Shown one piece after another: positions 15,184 through 23,471 of a stretch of 64,000 nt of DNA. A program made the position numbers and the translations under genes. The notes below the pieces were generated by a model. That model ran no database searches. It was not told the origin of the DNA and saw only the letters and a list, made by a program, of their open reading frames with translations. The DNA is from Frateuria_A yonginensis (GTDB lineage: Bacteria; Pseudomonadota; Gammaproteobacteria; Xanthomonadales; Rhodanobacteraceae). Each line of letters starts with the position of its first letter. Position 1 is the stretch's first letter. Location: assembly GCF_037137055.1 (NCBI RefSeq), contig NZ_JBBBNY010000004.1:124001-188000 (forward strand). Direction: 5' to 3'.

Positions 15184-16980
15184 ATGCGCGGCCGTATCCC
15201 CGACAGCTTCATCGACGAACTGCTCGCCCGCGTCGACATCGTCGACGTGATCGAGCGACGCGTGCCGCTGAAGAAGGCCGGGCGCGAGTGGACCGCGTGC
15301 TGCCCGTTCCACAACGAACGCACGCCCTCGTTCTACGTCAGCCCCGCCAAGCAGTTCTTCCACTGCTTCGGCTGCGGCGCGCACGGCACCGCAGTGAAGT
15401 TCCTGATGGACTACGAGCGGCTGGAGTTCCCCGACGCGGTGGAGGAGCTGGCCCAGTCGGTGGGCCTGACCGTGCCGCGCGAGGGCGGCCGCGAAGCGGG
15501 GCCACGCGAGGACAAGAGCGACCTGTACGCCCTGCTCGAGGACGCCGCGCGCTGGTACGAGGGCGAGCTGCCCAGGAGCGCCGAGGCACAGGCCTACTGC
15601 CGCAAGCGCGGGCTGGATGCCGACACCATCGCCCGCTTCCGCCTGGGCTGGGCGCCGGCCGGTTACGACGGGCTGATCAAGGCGCTGGGCGGCAGCGACC
15701 GGCGCATGCAGCTGCTGACGGAAGCGGGCATGGTCGCCACCGGCGAGCGCGGCCACCGCTATGACCGCTTCCGCGAGCGGCTGATGTTCCCGATCCTCGA
15801 CCGTCGCGGCCGGGTGATCGCCTTCGGCGGCCGGGTGCTGAGCGGTTCTTCGAGCGTGAGTCCTTCGCGCGAAGACCAAGAGGCGGGCAGCCCTGCCCTG
15901 GCTCCCGAGAAAAGCGCCCCCAAGTACCTCAACTCGCCCGAGACCCCGCTGTTCCACAAGGGCCGCGAGCTGTTCGCGCTGTGGCAGGTGAAGCAGGCCA
16001 ACGCGAGCCTGCAGCGCGTCGTGGTGGTCGAGGGCTACATGGATGTGATCGCCCTGCACCAGGCCGGCCTGCCGATCGCGGTGGCCACGCTGGGCACGGC
16101 GACCACGCCCGAGCACACCGAGGTGCTGTTCCGTGCCGCGCCCGACGTGGTGTTCTGCTTCGACGGCGACCGTGCCGGCCGCGCCGCCGCCTGGAAGGCG
16201 CTGGAGGCCGCGCTGCCGCGCCTGCGCGACGGGCGCCAGGCCTACTTCCTGTTCCTGCCCGAGGGCGAGGATCCGGACACGCTGGTGCGCAAGGAGGGCA
16301 AGGAGGGCTTCGAGCGGCGCCTGAAGGCGGCCACGCCGCTGTCCGAATACTTCTTCGGCGAGCTCGCGCACGACGTGGACACCGCCAGCCTGGACGGCCG
16401 CGCTCGGCTGGCCGAGCGCGCGCGCCCGCTGATCGCCCGGCTTCCCGACGGCGCCTTCCGCGACCTGATGGCGGACGAGCTGGAGAAGCGCACCGGCGCG
16501 CGCGCCCAGGTGCCGGCCGAGCCGGCCGCGCGCCGCGCGGTGCAACGGCCGGTCGCGGTGCAGCGTTCACTGGTGCGCAGCGCGATCGCCCTGCTGCTGG
16601 CGCAGCCCGGCCTGGCCGACCTGGTCGAGCCGCCCTACCGCTTCCTGCGCCTGGACAAGCCGGGCGTGGGCCTGCTCGCCGAGCTGCTGGACCTGTGCCG
16701 CGCGCGGCCGGGCATCAACCCGGCCATGCTGGTCGAGCATTTCGCCGAGCGGCCCGAGTACCCCGCGCTGCAGAAGCTGATGGCGGCGATGGTGGTCGGC
16801 GAGCCGGAGGCGCAGCGGGCGGAGTTCCTCGACGCACTGGCGCGGATGGAAGACCAGGCCGTCGCGCTGCGCCGCGAGGCGCTCACCGCCAAGCACCGCG
16901 AGGGCGCGCTCAGCGACGCCGAGAAGGCGGAACTGCGCGAACTGCTGGCGGCGCGCCGCCCGACCCCGGCGCAGGGCTGA
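15184..16980 (+). CDS. dnaG: DNA primase
   Basis: Synthesises RNA primers at the replication fork together with DnaB. The 598-residue protein has the N-terminal zinc-ribbon (CCPFHNERTPSF with HCFGCG), the RNA-polymerase core with LMFPILDRRGRVIAFGGRVL, the TOPRIM motifs VVVEGYMDVI and FCFDGDRAGR, and a C-terminal DnaB-binding region. Between FGGRVL (ending residue 219) and PKYLNSPETPLF are 26 residues where E. coli has four; the extra segment is Ser/Glu/Pro-rich (see findings). Otherwise complete. Confidence 0.97.
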   Translation: MRGRIPDSFIDELLARVDIVDVIERRVPLKKAGREWTACCPFHNERTPSFYVSPAKQFFHCFGCGAHGTAVKFLMDYERLEFPDAVEELAQSVGLTVPREGGREAGPREDKSDLYALLEDAARWYEGELPRSAEAQAYCRKRGLDADTIARFRLGWAPAGYDGLIKALGGSDRRMQLLTEAGMVATGERGHRYDRFRERLMFPILDRRGRVIAFGGRVLSGSSSVSPSREDQEAGSPALAPEKSAPKYLNSPETPLFHKGRELFALWQVKQANASLQRVVVVEGYMDVIALHQAGLPIAVATLGTATTPEHTEVLFRAAPDVVFCFDGDRAGRAAAWKALEAALPRLRDGRQAYFLFLPEGEDPDTLVRKEGKEGFERRLKAATPLSEYFFGELAHDVDTASLDGRARLAERARPLIARLPDGAFRDLMADELEKRTGARAQVPAEPAARRAVQRPVAVQRSLVRSAIALLLAQPGLADLVEPPYRFLRLDKPGVGLLAELLDLCRARPGINPAMLVEHFAERPEYPALQKLMAAMVVGEPEAQRAEFLDALARMEDQAVALRREALTAKHREGALSDAEKAELRELLAARRPTPAQG

Positions 16981-17049
16981 GCACGATGGCGCGATTCCCG
17001 GCGCGCACGCGCCTCCACCGCCCGGCGCGCGCGCCCGCCTGGACCGCCG

Positions 17050-17676
17050 ATGCAGTTGCTTGAGCGCCTGATCCTGCTGTTCGCCGAGAGCGGCTACCTG
17101 GCGGTGTTCGGCGCACTGCTGCTGTGCGGTGCGGGTGCGCCGCTGCCGGAGGACATCACGCTGGTCGCCGGCGGCGTGATCGCGGGCCTGGGGTTCGCCA
17201 ACGTGCACGCGATGGTGGTGGTGGCGCTGGTCGGCGTGCTGGCCGGTGACGCGGCGATGTTTCTGCTCGGCCACCGCCACGGCGCACGCATCATGCAATG
17301 GCCGCTGGTCGCGCGGCTGCTCACGCCGGCGCGCTACGCCCAGGTGCAGGAGAAGTTCGCCCGCTACGGCAACCGCCTGCTGTTCCTGGCGCGCTTCCTG
17401 CCGGGCATGCGCACGGCGGTCTACGTCACCGCGGGCGCGACCCATCGCGTCTCGTTCCTGCGCTTCTTCCTGCTCGACGGCCTGGCCGCACTGATCAGCG
17501 TGCCGCTGTGGGTCTACCTCGGCTATGCCGGCGCCGACAAGCGCGAGTGGCTGGCCATGTGGATCGGGCGCGGACAGCACGGGATGTGGATCCTGGCCGG
17601 ACTGGGCGTGCTGGTGGTGGCGGCACTGTGGTGGTGGCGCCGGCGACGCGCACGCCGCAGCGCAGGCAACGGCTGA
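17050..17676 (+). CDS. DedA-family membrane protein
   Basis: DedA/SNARE-associated proteins are inner-membrane proteins; some family members flip undecaprenyl phosphate or phospholipids. The 208-residue product shows the family segments GAGAPLPEDITLVAGG, GDAAMFLLGHRHG, and RFLPGMRTAVYVTAG with the conserved arginines, plus terminal hydrophobic helices and an Arg-rich tail. It follows dnaG by 69 bases on the same strand and may be cotranscribed with it. Confidence 0.92.
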   Translation: MQLLERLILLFAESGYLAVFGALLLCGAGAPLPEDITLVAGGVIAGLGFANVHAMVVVALVGVLAGDAAMFLLGHRHGARIMQWPLVARLLTPARYAQVQEKFARYGNRLLFLARFLPGMRTAVYVTAGATHRVSFLRFFLLDGLAALISVPLWVYLGYAGADKREWLAMWIGRGQHGMWILAGLGVLVVAALWWWRRRRARRSAGNG

Positions 17677-17729
17677 CCGGCAGCCGCTAGAATCGGCGAC
17701 CCGCGCGCTCGCGTCCCTCACGATCGTTC

Positions 17730-18740
17730 ATGCTCCCTGCCCCGCTGCGCCGGCTGCTTCCCGACGGCTTCACGCTCGCCCTGCTCGGCACGGTCGCGCT
17801 GGCCAGCGTGCTGCCTTGCCGTGGCGACGCGGCGCGGTGGCTGGACCGCGCCACCGACGCGGCGATCATGCTGCTGTTCTTCCTGCACGGTGCCAAGCTC
17901 CCGCGCGCGGCGATCCTGCGTGCCCTGGCGCACTGGCGGCTGCACCTGGCCGTGTTCGCCAGCACGTTCGTGCTGTTCCCGCTGCTCGGCTGGCTGCTCG
18001 CGCCGCTGTCGCGCGCGCTGCTGACGCCGCAGCTGGCGCTCGGCGTGCTGTTCGTCTGCACGCTGCCGTCCACGGTGCAGTCCTCGATCGCGTTCACTTC
18101 GATCGCCGGGGGCAACGTGCCGGCGGCGGTGGTCAGCGCCTCGCTCTCCAGCCTGCTCGGCATCGTGCTGACGCCGCTGCTGGCGGGACTGCTGCTCGCC
18201 GCGCATGGCGGTGCGTCGCCCGGCCTGGCCGGCGTCTGGAAGATCGTCGAGCTGCTGCTGCTGCCCTTCGCGGCCGGGCACCTGCTGCGGCCGTGGCTCG
18301 GCGACTGGGTCGAGCGCCACCGGCCGCTCCTGGGCCTGACCGATCGGGGCACGGTCCTGCTGGTGGTGTACGCGGCGTTCGGCGAGGCCGTCGTCGCGGG
18401 CCTGTGGCGCGACACCGCACCGCTCGCGCTTGCCGCCACGCTGGGGCTCGGCGCGTTGCTGCTCGGCCTGGCGCTGCTGTCCACCGGCATGGCCGGGCGG
18501 CTGCTCGGCTTCACCCGCGCCGATCGCATCACGTTGCTCTTTTGCGGTTCGAAGAAGAGCCTCGCCAGCGGCGTGCCGATGGCGAAGATCCTGTTCACCG
18601 GCCAGGCCGGCGGGCTGGGCGCGCTGCTGCTGCCGCTGATGATCTTCCACCAGCTGCAACTGATGGTCTGCGCGGTACTGGCGCGGCGCTACGCCACTCG
18701 CGCCGCCGCCCGCGGCGACGGGGAAGCGAGCGCGGATTGA
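17730..18740 (+). CDS. Bile acid:sodium symporter family (SBF-like) transporter
   Basis: A 336-residue protein with about ten hydrophobic segments and the fold of the SBF/SLC10A7 group (YfeH-like). Supporting motifs are LFFLHGAKLPRAAIL, FVCTLPSTVQSSIAFTSIAGGN (the crossover region, quoted in part) and CGSKKSLASGVPMAKILF near the C-terminus. Substrate is unknown; bile acids are unlikely in an environmental bacterium. It lies 53 bases after dedA and ahead of a REP pair. Confidence 0.88.
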   Translation: MLPAPLRRLLPDGFTLALLGTVALASVLPCRGDAARWLDRATDAAIMLLFFLHGAKLPRAAILRALAHWRLHLAVFASTFVLFPLLGWLLAPLSRALLTPQLALGVLFVCTLPSTVQSSIAFTSIAGGNVPAAVVSASLSSLLGIVLTPLLAGLLLAAHGGASPGLAGVWKIVELLLLPFAAGHLLRPWLGDWVERHRPLLGLTDRGTVLLVVYAAFGEAVVAGLWRDTAPLALAATLGLGALLLGLALLSTGMAGRLLGFTRADRITLLFCGSKKSLASGVPMAKILFTGQAGGLGALLLPLMIFHQLQLMVCAVLARRYATRAAARGDGEASAD

Positions 18741-18771
18741 GCAGGCCACCGCGACCGCCGTCCGCGACAGA

Positions 18772-18847
18772 TAGGAGCGGGCGTGCCCGCGATGCTCTGC
18801 TCGATGCGGTACCCAAGCCAAAGGCATCGCGAGCAAGCTCGCTCCTG
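18772..18847. repeat. Inverted REP pair between convergent genes
   Basis: TAGGAGCGGGCGTGCCCGCG at the left and CGCGAGCAAGCTCGCTCCTG at the right, about 35 bases apart. The left arm is a variant with GGGCGTGCCC instead of GAGCTTGCTC, itself still self-complementary. It lies between the converging SBF transporter and mgtA. Confidence 0.75.
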
Positions 18848-18864
18848 CGGCAGGCGCCGGGCGG

Positions 18865-21516
18865 TCAGAGCCAGCGCCCGTAGCGGCGGATGTACAGATG
18901 CTTCACCAGCTGGGTGAGGCCGGCGTAGCAGAGCAGCGTCAAGGCGAGCCAGCCGAAGTAGGCCACCGGCAACGTACCCATGCCGAGCTTGCCGCCGAGC
19001 GGGCTGAACGGGATGACCAGCCCGATGGCGCCGATGGCCACGGTCAGCGCCAGCACCGGCGCGGCTGCGATGCTCTGCAGGAACGGGATGCGCCGCGTGC
19101 GGATCATGTGCACGATCAGCGTCTGCGACAGCAGCCCCTCGACGAACCAGCCCGACTGGAACAGCGCCTGGTGCGCCGGCGTGTTCGCCCCGAACAGGTG
19201 CCACAGCAACCAGAAGGTGGTCAGGTCGAAGATCGAGCTGACCGGCCCCACCCAGGCCATGAAGCGACCGATGTCGCTGGCGTCCCACTGCCGCGGACGG
19301 CGCAGGTATTCCTCGTCCATGCGGTCGAACGGGATCGCCAGCTGCGAGATGTCGTAGAGCAGGTTCTGGACCAGCAGCTGCAACGGCAGCATCGGCAGGA
19401 ACGGCAGGAACGCGCTGGCCACCAGCACGCTGAACACGTTGCCGAAGTTCGAGCTGGCGGTCATCTTGATGTACTTCATGACGTTGCCGAAGGTGATGCG
19501 GCCCTCGACCACGCCCTCCTCCAGCACCATCAGGTTCTTTTCCAGCAGGATGATGTCGGCCGACTCCTTGGCGATGTCGGTGGCGGTGTCCACCGAGATG
19601 CCGACGTCCGCCTCGCGCAGCGCCGGCGCGTCGTTGATGCCGTCGCCGAGGAAGCCGACGGTGTGCCCCTGGCGCTGCAGCGACTTCACCACGCGCGCCT
19701 TCTGCAACGGCGACATCTTGGCGAACACGGTGGTGCGCGCGACCAGCGCATCCAGCGCCGCGTCGTCCAGCGCCTCGATGTCGCGCCCCTGGGCCGAATG
19801 GCTGACTTCCAGCCCCACCTCGCGGCAGATCTTGCGGGTCACCGCCTCGTTGTCGCCGGTGATCACCTTCACCGCCACGCCGTGCTCGTGCAACGCCGCG
19901 ATCGCGGTGGAGGCCGAGTCCTTGGGCGGGTCGAGGAAGGCGAGGCAGCCGATCGCGGTCAGGCCTGCCTCGTCGGCCAGGCCGTAGGCGCGGCCGCTCG
20001 GGCTCGCACGCTTGACCGCGACCACCAGGACGCGCAGGCCGTCCTCGTTCAGGCGGTGGGTCATCGCGCGGATCCCGGCGCGGCGCGCGTCGTCCAGCGG
20101 CACTTCCTGGCCTCCCAGACGGGCCGCGCTGCAGATGGCCAGCATCTCCTCCACCGCGCCCTTGCACACCAGCAGGTGCTGTCCGTCGCCGCCGGCCAGC
20201 ACCACCGACATGCGCCGGCGCTGAAAGTCGAACGGGATCTCGTCGACCAGGCGGAAGCGGGCGGCGGTCGGTTCGAGGTCGCGGTGGGCGAGCACCGCCT
20301 TGTCCATCAGGTTCTTCAGGCCGGTCTGGAAGCGGCTGTTGAGGTAGCCGTACTCGAGCGCCTCGTCGGACGGCTCGCCCTCCAGGTCCAGGTGGCGCTC
20401 CAGCACGATGCGGTCCAGCGTGAGCGTGCCGGTCTTGTCGGTGCACAGCACGTCCATGGCGCCGAAGTTCTGGATCGCGTTCAGGCGCTTGACCACCACC
20501 TTGCGGCGCGACATGGCAAGCGCGCCCTTGCCCAGGTTGGCAGTGACGATCAGCGGCAACATCTCCGGGGTCAGGCCAACCGCCACCGACAGCGCGAACA
20601 GGAAGGCCTGCAGCCAGTCGTGCTTGTCCAAGCCGTTGATCAGGAACACCACCGGCACCATCACCGCCATGAAGCGGATCAGCAGCCAGCTGACCGAACG
20701 CACGCCGCGGTCGAAGCTGGTCTGCACGCGCGGGCCCGACAGCGTGTGCGCCAGCGAGCCGAGGTAGCTGCGCGGACCGGTCGCCACCACCACCGCGGTG
20801 GCGGTGCCGCTGACCACGTTGGTGCCCATGTAGCAGACGCTGGACAGCTCCAGCGGATGGCTGCTGTCGGCGGCGAGCAGGTCGCGCGCGCTGGGCGCGG
20901 CCTTCTCCACCGGCAGCGATTCGCCGGTGAGGATGGCCTGGCTGATGAACAGGTCCTTGGCCGAGAGCAGGCGCAGGTCGGCCGGCACCATGTCGCCGGC
21001 ACCCAGGTGCACGATGTCGCCGGCGACAAGCTCGCCGACCGGCACCTCGATGCGCTCGCTGTGGCCGTCGGCGGCGCGCCGGGTGACGGTTGCGGTGTTG
21101 CGTACCATCGCCTTGAGCTGCTCGGCGGCGCGCGAGGAACGGAACTCCTGGGTGAAGCTGAGCAGCACGCTGATGCCGACCATCACCGCGATGATCAGCG
21201 GCCCGGTGAGGTCCGCGCGGTCGGTCGCCAGCTGCACGATCGCCAGCAGCACCAGCACGGTGATGAACGGGTTCTTGCAGGCGCGCAGCAGCTGCCGCGA
21301 CCAGTGCGGCGGCTTCTCGTGGGAGACCTCGTTGGCGCCGTCGCGGTGCAGCCGCGCGGCGATCTGCGTGGCGTCCAGGCCGGCCAGGGTGGTGTCCAGC
21401 GTGGCCAGCAGTTCGTCGTTGCGGGCCAGGGCGTGGTCGGCGGCCGCCACGCGCGAGTGGGTCACGCTCCTGCCGGTCGCCCGCGCCGCGGCGGTCTGAA
21501 GGGTCTGCCTGATCAT
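18865..21516 (-). CDS. mgtA: Magnesium-translocating P-type ATPase
   Basis: Imports Mg2+ under limitation (P3B-type ATPase). The 883-residue protein has an N-terminal cation-ATPase domain, the phosphorylation motif CTDKTGTLT, the TGDNEAVTRK segment, the hinge GDGINDAPALREADVGISV and about ten membrane helices. Its length and its RQLLRACKNPFITVL membrane-entry segment match MgtA/MgtB and exclude Ca2+ pumps. A long upstream leader with small ORFs and a strong promoter starts near 22060, suggesting leader-based control as known for enterobacterial mgtA. It is convergent with the SBF transporter. Confidence 0.95.
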   Translation of the reverse strand: MIRQTLQTAAARATGRSVTHSRVAAADHALARNDELLATLDTTLAGLDATQIAARLHRDGANEVSHEKPPHWSRQLLRACKNPFITVLVLLAIVQLATDRADLTGPLIIAVMVGISVLLSFTQEFRSSRAAEQLKAMVRNTATVTRRAADGHSERIEVPVGELVAGDIVHLGAGDMVPADLRLLSAKDLFISQAILTGESLPVEKAAPSARDLLAADSSHPLELSSVCYMGTNVVSGTATAVVVATGPRSYLGSLAHTLSGPRVQTSFDRGVRSVSWLLIRFMAVMVPVVFLINGLDKHDWLQAFLFALSVAVGLTPEMLPLIVTANLGKGALAMSRRKVVVKRLNAIQNFGAMDVLCTDKTGTLTLDRIVLERHLDLEGEPSDEALEYGYLNSRFQTGLKNLMDKAVLAHRDLEPTAARFRLVDEIPFDFQRRRMSVVLAGGDGQHLLVCKGAVEEMLAICSAARLGGQEVPLDDARRAGIRAMTHRLNEDGLRVLVVAVKRASPSGRAYGLADEAGLTAIGCLAFLDPPKDSASTAIAALHEHGVAVKVITGDNEAVTRKICREVGLEVSHSAQGRDIEALDDAALDALVARTTVFAKMSPLQKARVVKSLQRQGHTVGFLGDGINDAPALREADVGISVDTATDIAKESADIILLEKNLMVLEEGVVEGRITFGNVMKYIKMTASSNFGNVFSVLVASAFLPFLPMLPLQLLVQNLLYDISQLAIPFDRMDEEYLRRPRQWDASDIGRFMAWVGPVSSIFDLTTFWLLWHLFGANTPAHQALFQSGWFVEGLLSQTLIVHMIRTRRIPFLQSIAAAPVLALTVAIGAIGLVIPFSPLGGKLGMGTLPVAYFGWLALTLLCYAGLTQLVKHLYIRRYGRWL

Positions 21517-21650
21517 CTGTCCGTTTCCGTCTGTCGCTTCGCTGCACCGGCGGGCCAGGAATCAGGCGCGCGCCGGCTACCGGTCCGGCCGTCTTGGCCG
21601 GTCGATCGCGGGGACTGGCGGAGGCCAGCCCTTGCGGAGCGGACGCGGGC

Positions 21651-21836
21651 TCATCCGTTGACCACGCGGGGGAGCGGTGCCGACTGCGCCACCACGACGG
21701 GACGGCGCAGCTCGATCACCTCGGCCGCGGCCAGCGGCGCGGGCACGGTGACGGTGTAGACCGCCCGCGCCGTCCGACGATGCGGGAACAGGCTGCGCCA
21801 CAGGCTCAGCAGGGAAAAATCGCGAAGGAGGTTCAT
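21651..21836 (-). CDS. Small ORF in the mgtA leader (61 aa)
   Basis: The 61-codon frame begins at an ATG preceded by GAGGAGA with good spacing, the best ribosome site in the region. The product starts MNLLRDFSLLSLWRSLFPHR and continues with a Val/Ala/Pro-rich half (TVPAPLAAAEVIELRRPVVV). It could be a small membrane-associated peptide or a translated leader controlling mgtA, 134 bases downstream. I do not recognise a family; translation is likely, function unknown. Confidence 0.55.
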   Translation of the reverse strand: MNLLRDFSLLSLWRSLFPHRRTARAVYTVTVPAPLAAAEVIELRRPVVVAQSAPLPRVVNG

Positions 21837-21891
21837 GGCCCATCTCCTCGTAACGGTGTCCGCGACACCGCTCGGAGTGGGCCGGGCTTCC

Positions 21892-22008
21892 CTAGTCGAG
21901 GAAGGCGCCGGCCGACCGCAGGCGGTCGCCGCAGACGATCAGCTTGTAATGCGACGCCGGCACCCGATGCTCGCGGATGTCGACGTTGCGACTAGGGTAG
22001 ACGTCCAT
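21892..22008 (-). CDS. Possible leader ORF (38 aa) upstream of mgtA
   Basis: A 38-codon ATG frame (MDVYPSRNVDIREHRVP at the start, ending RSAGAFLD) in the putative 5' leader, with only a weak AAGG upstream. It is the first ATG frame after the predicted promoter. No family is recognised, and in this GC-rich DNA an open frame of this size can occur by chance. Confidence 0.25.
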   Translation of the reverse strand: MDVYPSRNVDIREHRVPASHYKLIVCGDRLRSAGAFLD

Positions 22009-22063
22009 ATGCCTTGGAAGGTCTTGGGGAATGCCGCGGCGCTGCGCGCCGTCCGGCGCGCGC

Positions 22064-22092
22064 ATTGTCGTGACGAAGCGGGAGGCTGTCAA
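22064..22092 (-). promoter_or_regulatory. Predicted promoter of the mgtA leader
   Basis: On the minus strand a perfect TTGACA (22087-22092) is followed after 17 bases by GACAAT (22064-22069). Transcription would start near 22056 and give a leader of about 540 bases before mgtA, spanning both small ORFs. It lies just outside the ctaB stop. Confidence 0.6.
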
Positions 22093-22105
22093 GCCTGCGG
22101 CAGGC

Positions 22106-23035
22106 TCAGGCCGCGTGCTGCAGCACGAGACGGCTGCCCTGCAGCGGCGCCATCAGCCAGTGGTCGGCCAGCAGGAAGGCGAACAGCGCCATCAGATAGA
22201 CCACCGAATACTTGAACACGCGCATGGCGAAGAACTCGTCCGGTGGGTCGAGCAGGCGGATCGCGTAGTACAGGAACCCGCCACCCAGCACCAGCGCGCC
22301 GCCCAGGTACACGGCGCCGCTGAAGCCGGTCAGCGCCGGCAGCAGGGTCACCAGCACCAGCAGCACGGTATAGAACAGCACGTGCCAGCGCGTGTAGGCG
22401 ACGCCGTGGGTCACCGGCAGCATCGGGATCCGTGCGCGTGCGTAGTCGTCACGGCGGAAGATCGCCAGCGCCCAGAAATGCGGCGGCGTCCACACGAAGA
22501 TGATCAGGCACAGCTGCAGCGCGAAGGCGTGCAGCTGCCCGGTCACCGCGGTCCAGCCCAGTACCGGCGGGATCGCGCCGGCCAAGCCGCCGATCACGAT
22601 GTTCTGCGGCGTGGCGCGCTTGAGGTACGCCGTGTAGACCAGCGCGTAGCCGATCAGCCCGCCGAAGGTGAGCCACGCGGTCAGCGGGTTGACCAGCAGC
22701 GCCAGCACCAGCATCGAGGCGATGCCCAGTGCCACCGCGAACACCAGCACCTGCCGCGCGGTGAGCTGGCCGGTGGCGAGCGGGCGGCGCTGGGTGCGCG
22801 CCATCAGCTTGTCGATCCGCTCGTCGATCAGGTGGTTGAACGCGGCGGCCGACCCGGAAGCCATCCAGATCCCCAGCGTGCCGAACACCAGCGCGCGCCA
22901 CGGCGGGATGCCCGGCACCGCCAAAAACATGCCGATCACCGCGCAGAACACCAGCAGCGCCACGACGCGCGGCTTGGTCAACTGGAAGTACTGGGAGAAA
23001 TGCAGGGCCACGGGAGGCTTCACAGGTCGGGGCAC
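22106..23035 (-). CDS. ctaB: Protoheme IX farnesyltransferase (heme O synthase)
   Basis: Adds farnesyl to heme B to make heme O, the precursor of heme A for the aa3 oxidase. The 309-residue UbiA-superfamily protein has the prenyl-diphosphate motif NHLIDERIDKLMARTQRRPL (residues about 64-83) and the second Asp-rich-like region, with about nine hydrophobic helices and the typical LTKPRVVALLVF start. It is the last gene of the minus-strand assembly cluster, separated from ctaA by an EF-hand gene that ends 5 bases before it. Confidence 0.95.
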   Translation of the reverse strand: MPRPVKPPVALHFSQYFQLTKPRVVALLVFCAVIGMFLAVPGIPPWRALVFGTLGIWMASGSAAAFNHLIDERIDKLMARTQRRPLATGQLTARQVLVFAVALGIASMLVLALLVNPLTAWLTFGGLIGYALVYTAYLKRATPQNIVIGGLAGAIPPVLGWTAVTGQLHAFALQLCLIIFVWTPPHFWALAIFRRDDYARARIPMLPVTHGVAYTRWHVLFYTVLLVLVTLLPALTGFSGAVYLGGALVLGGGFLYYAIRLLDPPDEFFAMRVFKYSVVYLMALFAFLLADHWLMAPLQGSRLVLQHAA

Positions 23036-23039
23036 GGGC

Positions 23040-23453
23040 TCAGGGCCCGTGCTGGGCGAGTTCGTTCGCGGCCGTATCGGCGTAGTCGGCGAATTCCGAG
23101 TAATCGAGGCGATGATTGCCGTTCAGGTCGAACGTATCGAAGCGTGCACGCAGCACCGGCAGGCTGGCCACTTCGGACCGCGCCAGACGCAGGTCCCTGT
23201 TGCGGTCGAGCGCCAGGAACAAGTCGGTCAGCTGCTGGTCCGACATCCGCGGCCGCGCGGCATCGCGCTCCCGGAGCCGGCGTTCGATCGACAGCGGATC
23301 CTGGCTGCCGGTGTGCTGGCTGCGTCGCTCCAGGGCGCCTGCGCTGACGCCCTTCTGCGCCTTTTCCTGCGCGACGGCGACGCCGCACAGGCACAGCGCA
23401 CCCAACGCCGCGAGGGCGCTTCCCAGTATCCGGCCTTGACGGTTTGCCACCAT
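23040..23453 (-). CDS. Periplasmic EF-hand calcium-binding protein
   Basis: A 137-residue secreted protein: signal peptide to about residue 29 (LAALGALCLCGVAVAQ), a charged linker, then a pair of EF-hands. Loop 1 (residues 83-94, DRNRDLRLARSE) and loop 2 (109-120, DLNGNHRLDYSE) keep the acidic/Asn ligands at positions 1, 3, 5 and the glutamate at 12. Calcium binding is therefore likely. It lies between ctaA and ctaB, with 18 and 4 bases to its neighbours, so it is probably cotranscribed with heme A synthesis; a role in oxidase assembly is only a guess. Confidence 0.85.
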   Translation of the reverse strand: MVANRQGRILGSALAALGALCLCGVAVAQEKAQKGVSAGALERRSQHTGSQDPLSIERRLRERDAARPRMSDQQLTDLFLALDRNRDLRLARSEVASLPVLRARFDTFDLNGNHRLDYSEFADYADTAANELAQHGP

Positions 23454-23471
23454 TCCGTTCCTCCACGGGCT

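Noticed and set aside
18898..21759. 953-codon plus-strand open frame
   Set aside because: Antisense to mgtA, which has complete P-type ATPase motifs; the plus-strand product is His/Gln/Arg-rich without a family.
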